Shown: in pieces, positions 5,401-8,236 of the stretch
Layout of the letters: each line of letters opens with the position of its first letter
Numbering within the stretch: position 1 is the first letter of the stretch
From: Janthinobacterium lividum
GTDB lineage: Bacteria > Pseudomonadota > Gammaproteobacteria > Burkholderiales > Burkholderiaceae_D
NCBI GenBank assembly: GCA_945864765.1
Contig: CAMBDR010000150.1
Coordinates: forward strand, 1 to 8,236
Length of the DNA stretch: 8,236 nucleotides
Direction of reading: 5' to 3'
Made by a program: the position numbers and the translations under genes
Notes under the pieces: model-generated
The model's input: only the letters and a program-made list of their open reading frames with translations
What the model was told of the DNA's origin: nothing
Database searches by the model: none

Positions 5401-5988
5401 ATGCACTTCTCTCGCCGCCTGATTGTCCGTTCCATTGCCCTGTCCAGCCTCAGTCTGGGCCTGATCGCTGCCACCGTTGTCAGCCCGTGGGCGCTGGCGG
5501 CGCTTAAAACGGACCCTGCCAAAAGCAAGATCACCATCGTCTTCAAACAATTGAACGTCCCGGTCGAAGCCAAGTTCAACAAGTTTGTTGCGCAAATTGA
5601 TTTTAACAGCGCCAAACCAAACGAAGCCAAAGCCAGCGTCGAAATCGACATGCCCAGTTTTGACCTGGGCGACCCGGACTACAATAAAGAAGTCTTGAAA
5701 AAAGACTGGTTTAACGGCGCGCAATTTCCCAAGGCCACCTTTGTTGCCAGCAGCATCAAGAGCGGAACCAATGGCATGCTGGATGTGGTCGGCAAGCTCA
5801 CCATCAAAGGCAAAACCAGCGATGTCAGTTTCCCTTTGAGCGTGAAAAAAGAGGGCGCGCTCCAGGTATTTGAAGGTAGCTTGCCGATTAAGCGCCTCAC
5901 TTTTAACATTGGCGAAGGCGAATGGAAAGACACCGCCACCGTCGCCGATGAAGTCATCATCAAGTTTCGGATTTTAGCAGGACAATAA
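5401..5988 (+). CDS. YceI-family periplasmic lipid-binding protein (first copy)
   Basis: This 195-residue exported protein has a lipocalin-like YceI barrel, a family that binds polyisoprenoid chains such as ubiquinone precursors. The N-terminus is a signal peptide: basic HFSRRLIVR, a hydrophobic stretch to about residue 28, and a likely ALA cleavage site at 31-33. The SRR preceding the hydrophobic stretch recalls a twin-arginine signal but lacks the full consensus. The mature part carries the family pattern, including PSFDLGDPDYNKEVLKKDWF and FPKATFVASSI, then LTIKGKTSDVSFPL. Two adjacent ATGs exist, at 5398 and 5401. AAGGA (5390-5394) is only 3 bases from the first but 6 from the second, so I prefer 5401. 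No cysteines are seen, unlike the next gene. It lies directly behind the cytochrome b561 gene, which suggests that the pair handles a quinone-like ligand; this is inference. Confidence 0.92.
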   Translation: MHFSRRLIVRSIALSSLSLGLIAATVVSPWALAALKTDPAKSKITIVFKQLNVPVEAKFNKFVAQIDFNSAKPNEAKASVEIDMPSFDLGDPDYNKEVLKKDWFNGAQFPKATFVASSIKSGTNGMLDVVGKLTIKGKTSDVSFPLSVKKEGALQVFEGSLPIKRLTFNIGEGEWKDTATVADEVIIKFRILAGQ

Positions 5989-6055
5989 GCAGCACAGTAA
6001 TAACAAGCAACATCAGGCAACACCCACCACCACCCACATCAAGAGAGAGACATTC

Positions 6056-6613
6056 ATGAAACGTAGCTTATTCATCGCCCTGATCGCGGCCTTAAGCAGC
6101 AACGCCTTTGCTGACACCTATACCATCGAATCTGGTCACACCTACCCCAGTTTTGAAGCCGATCACATGGGCATTTCGGTTTGGCGCGGCAAGTTCACCA
6201 AAACCACAGGCACGGTTGAATATGATAAAGCCGCCAAAACTGGCAGCGTCGATATCACCGTCGATACTGGTTCGCTTGACTTTGGCCATGGCAAAATGAA
6301 TGAGCATGCCAAAGCGGAAGATATGTTCAATGTCGCCAAGTTCCCCAACGCCACCTTCAAGGGCAAAATGAAATTCAATGGCGAGACCCCGGTTGCGGTG
6401 GAAGGCGATTTCACCCTGCTGGGCGTGACCAAACCACTGACTTTGCATATCAACAAATTCAAATGCATCATGCACCCGTTTCTGAAAAAAGAAGTGTGCG
6501 GTGCAGACGCCTCGGCCGAATTCAAGCGCAGCGATTTTGGCCTGTCGTATGCGATTCCCAAGATGGCACCGGAAGTGAAGCTGGCGATTCAGGTTGAAGC
6601 CATCAAGAACTAA
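6056..6613 (+). CDS. YceI-family periplasmic lipid-binding protein (second copy)
   Basis: This 185-residue protein is close in length and layout to E. coli YceI (191 residues), a periplasmic isoprenoid-binding barrel. A clear signal peptide, residues 1-19, ends in AFA before DTYTIESGHTYPSFEADHMG, the typical mature start. DMFNVAKFPNATFKG and LLGVTKPLTLHI are family core strands. Cys137 and Cys148 flank MHPFLKKEV, a cysteine pair I associate with the E. coli-type YceI branch that could form a disulfide. GAGAGAG upstream of the ATG is a weak ribosome binding site. It is clearly homologous to the preceding gene but diverged, so the duplication is old rather than recent. The 67-bp gap between them is ACC-rich and shows no terminator. 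Together with the cytochrome b561 gene they form a cytochrome/YceI/YceI set. Confidence 0.94.
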   Translation: MKRSLFIALIAALSSNAFADTYTIESGHTYPSFEADHMGISVWRGKFTKTTGTVEYDKAAKTGSVDITVDTGSLDFGHGKMNEHAKAEDMFNVAKFPNATFKGKMKFNGETPVAVEGDFTLLGVTKPLTLHINKFKCIMHPFLKKEVCGADASAEFKRSDFGLSYAIPKMAPEVKLAIQVEAIKN

Positions 6614-6625
6614 ATCCCTTCTTCA

Positions 6626-6647
6626 CCGCATTGTTTCCGCATTGTTG
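6626..6647. repeat. 11-bp tandem duplication before thiL
   Basis: CCGCATTGTTT (6626-6636) followed by CCGCATTGTTG (6637-6647), in the 51-bp gap between the second yceI-family gene and thiL. No promoter or terminator is evident in the gap. Confidence 0.65.
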
Positions 6648-6664
6648 CCATAGCGAGCGCCTTC

Positions 6665-7630
6665 ATGTCTGAATTTGAAATCATTGCCCGGTACTTCACG
6701 CGCGCGCGCGCGCATGGGGCGCGCGTAGGCTTGGGCGTCGGAGATGATTGCGCCCTGCTTGAGTCCGGCCCAGGCTTGCAACTGGCGGTATCAACCGATA
6801 TGCTGGTTGCAGGCCGCCATTTTTTCCCGGATGCCGACCCGTTTGATCTGGGTCATAAGTGCCTGGCCGTCAATTTATCCGATTTGGCCGCCATGGGTGC
6901 GCGTCCGCTGGCGTTTACACTGGCACTCGCACTACCGCAAGCCAATTCAGTCTGGCTGAGCGAATTTTCACGTGGCATGTTTGCGCTGGCCGATCATTTT
7001 CATTGTGATTTGATTGGCGGCGATACCACACGCGGCCCCTTAACTATCTGCATCACCATTTTTGGCGAACTGCCCATTGGCAGCGCCTTGCTGCGTTCAG
7101 CGGCGCAAATTGGCGATGATATCTGGGTCTCCGGCACGCTGGGCGATGCGCGTCTGGCCTTGGCGGCCATGCAGCGCGAAATCACCTTGTCCGAAGCCTT
7201 ATTCGACCAGGCCGCCCCGCGTTTGCACCGCCCCAGCCCACGCATTGCGCTGGGTCTGGCATTGCAACATGAGCAATTGGCGCATGCGGCGATTGATTTA
7301 TCCGACGGCTTAATCGGCGACCTGGGCCATATTTTAAGCCGTTCCGGCTGCGGTGCCACCATCAATATCGACGCCCTGCCATTGGGGCCGGTTTTGGCGC
7401 AGCAAACGCAAGCCATCCAACGCCGTTATGCCTTATCGGGTGGGGATGATTACGAATTATGTTTCACCGCAGCTGCCCGTCATCGCGCCACCATCAAGGC
7501 GATGGCCGAAGCGATTCACACCCCGGTCAACTGCATCGGCCATATTGAAGCCATGCCGGGCTTACGCCTGATCGATCAACACAGCCAGGCGCTCGACCTT
7601 TCCTTCGCCAGTTACGACCATTTCGGGTAA
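6665..7630 (+). CDS. thiL: thiamine-monophosphate kinase
   Basis: ThiL phosphorylates thiamine monophosphate with ATP to give thiamine pyrophosphate, the last step of cofactor synthesis, in the cytoplasm. The 321-residue protein matches the family length (325 in E. coli) and belongs to the AIR synthase-related ATP-binding fold. Metal- and ATP-binding signatures are all present: GVGDDCA at 24-30, STDML at 43-47, NLSDLAAMGA at 70-79, GGDTTRG at 118-124, DLSDGL at 211-216 and GGDDYEL at 259-265. The ATG at 6665 gives the usual MSEFEII start, though the upstream GAGCG is a weak ribosome binding site. The pgpA gene follows after 4 bp, a thiL-pgpA order shared by many proteobacteria. A (CG)7 run encodes Arg-Ala-Arg-Ala at residues 13-16. 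No TPP riboswitch is seen upstream; the 51-bp gap is too short for one. Confidence 0.97.
   Translation: MSEFEIIARYFTRARAHGARVGLGVGDDCALLESGPGLQLAVSTDMLVAGRHFFPDADPFDLGHKCLAVNLSDLAAMGARPLAFTLALALPQANSVWLSEFSRGMFALADHFHCDLIGGDTTRGPLTICITIFGELPIGSALLRSAAQIGDDIWVSGTLGDARLALAAMQREITLSEALFDQAAPRLHRPSPRIALGLALQHEQLAHAAIDLSDGLIGDLGHILSRSGCGATINIDALPLGPVLAQQTQAIQRRYALSGGDDYELCFTAAARHRATIKAMAEAIHTPVNCIGHIEAMPGLRLIDQHSQALDLSFASYDHFG
6699..6712. repeat. (CG)7 dinucleotide run in the thiL 5' coding region
   Basis: Seven CG dinucleotides, inside a 20-base stretch of strictly alternating purine and pyrimidine (6697-6716). It encodes the RARA segment of ThiL. Gain or loss of one CG would shift the frame at about codon 13. 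Confidence 0.85.
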
Positions 7631-7634
7631 GCGC

Positions 7635-8195
7635 ATGCCAACCTTCAAAGTCAACCTCAATCCTGCTGAAAAAAAGAGCGCCTTCAAACCGAATGCCCAA
7701 TTTTTATGGTCGCATTACAGCCATTTGGTGGGACAAGGCTTTGGCAGCGGTTTATCGCCCATCATGCCGGGCACGGCGGGCACTTTATTTGGTTGGCTGG
7801 TGTTTGCGCTCCTCACGGCGCGCTGGCCGACGTTGTTTACCCCGCTCACCTGGTTGCTGATTTGCGTGGTCGGGTTTGTCATTGGCGTGCCGATTTGTGA
7901 CCGTGCCGGGCGCGACATCGGGGTGGCTGATCATGGCAGCATTGTCTGGGATGAAATCATCGCCATTTGGCTGGTATTACTGTTTTTAATACCGGGGTCG
8001 GGGCCGATTCCCGCATCGATTCCATTCAGCACCCAGTGCTGGGCATTATTTTGGTTTCGCGTGTTCGACATGCTCAAGCCGCCGCCCATCCACTACTTTG
8101 ATCAGCATTTCAAGGGCGGTTTTGGTGTCATGTGGGACGATATTGTGGCTGCCTTTTATACCTTGCTGATGTTTGCAATCTGGCGCGCAATGTAA
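7635..8195 (+). CDS. pgpA: phosphatidylglycerophosphatase A
   Basis: PgpA dephosphorylates phosphatidylglycerol phosphate to phosphatidylglycerol at the inner membrane. The 186-residue protein is close to the family norm (172 in E. coli), with a slightly longer polar N-terminus. Conserved segments are GSGLSPIMPGTAGTL at 37-51, DHGSIVWDEIIA at 99-110 (acidic metal-site residues), FRVFDMLKPPP at 141-151 and GFGVMWDDIVAA at 162-173. Hydrophobic segments near 48-61, 71-87, 107-119 and 170-183 fit an integral membrane enzyme. The ATG at 7635 is 4 bp after the thiL stop, so the two are probably translated from one message. There is no strong Shine-Dalgarno, which fits coupling to thiL. In many relatives a cinA/pncC-type gene comes next, but only 41 bases remain here and no coding call can be made on them. 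Confidence 0.96.
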   Translation: MPTFKVNLNPAEKKSAFKPNAQFLWSHYSHLVGQGFGSGLSPIMPGTAGTLFGWLVFALLTARWPTLFTPLTWLLICVVGFVIGVPICDRAGRDIGVADHGSIVWDEIIAIWLVLLFLIPGSGPIPASIPFSTQCWALFWFRVFDMLKPPPIHYFDQHFKGGFGVMWDDIVAAFYTLLMFAIWRAM

Positions 8196-8236
8196 ACCCG
8201 GATGCGGTGGGCAAAGCGCGGCAAAACAATGGTAAA

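Noticed and set aside
5286..6023. Minus-strand open frames across the two YceI genes
   Set aside because: They lie opposite clearly conserved genes, lack family motifs and have no plausible ribosome binding sites.
8196..8236. Possible start of a following gene (ATGs at 8207 and 8231)
   Set aside because: Too few codons remain, there is no Shine-Dalgarno, and the visible residues match nothing I recognise.

Overview
This 8.2-kb window looks like chromosomal DNA of a betaproteobacterium, most likely in the order Burkholderiales. This rests on the protein sequences and on the purB / cytochrome b561 / yceI / yceI and thiL-pgpA neighbourhoods, which I recall as common there. No rRNA or other taxonomic marker is present, so the family is not fixed.

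Left part (about 1-1520, minus strand): a three-gene transcription unit that looks accessory. Its first gene encodes a stand-alone acyltransferase of the type I polyketide synthase kind, without ketosynthase or carrier domains. Right behind its stop codon come a strong ribosome binding site and a 67-residue unrecognised protein. That gene overlaps by 8 bp an AbiEii-like nucleotidyltransferase cut by the window edge. This is the least ordinary part of the window. The nucleotidyltransferase has substitutions at positions expected to be catalytic.

Divergent from it (1704-2549, plus strand) is a retinol-dehydrogenase-like short-chain dehydrogenase. It converges on a YibF-like glutathione S-transferase (2628-3248, minus). 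Between the two lie a 9-bp-stem hairpin and two sets of short tandem repeats.

The right part (3436-8195, all plus strand) is housekeeping: purB (adenylosuccinate lyase) with a TATAAT promoter, then a membrane cytochrome b561, two periplasmic YceI-family proteins, thiL (thiamine-phosphate kinase) and pgpA (phosphatidylglycerophosphatase A). The gaps after purB are 67 bp or less and show no obvious terminators, so the b561-to-pgpA genes could be read together from a promoter near 4795-4825.

A thread through the window is short tandem repeats of 9-13 bp in two or three copies. They occur in most intergenic gaps and once inside the acyltransferase gene. A (CG)7 run lies near the start of thiL. 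The last 41 bases (8196-8236) are too short to assign to a gene. No tRNA, rRNA, CRISPR array, insertion sequence or transposase is visible.
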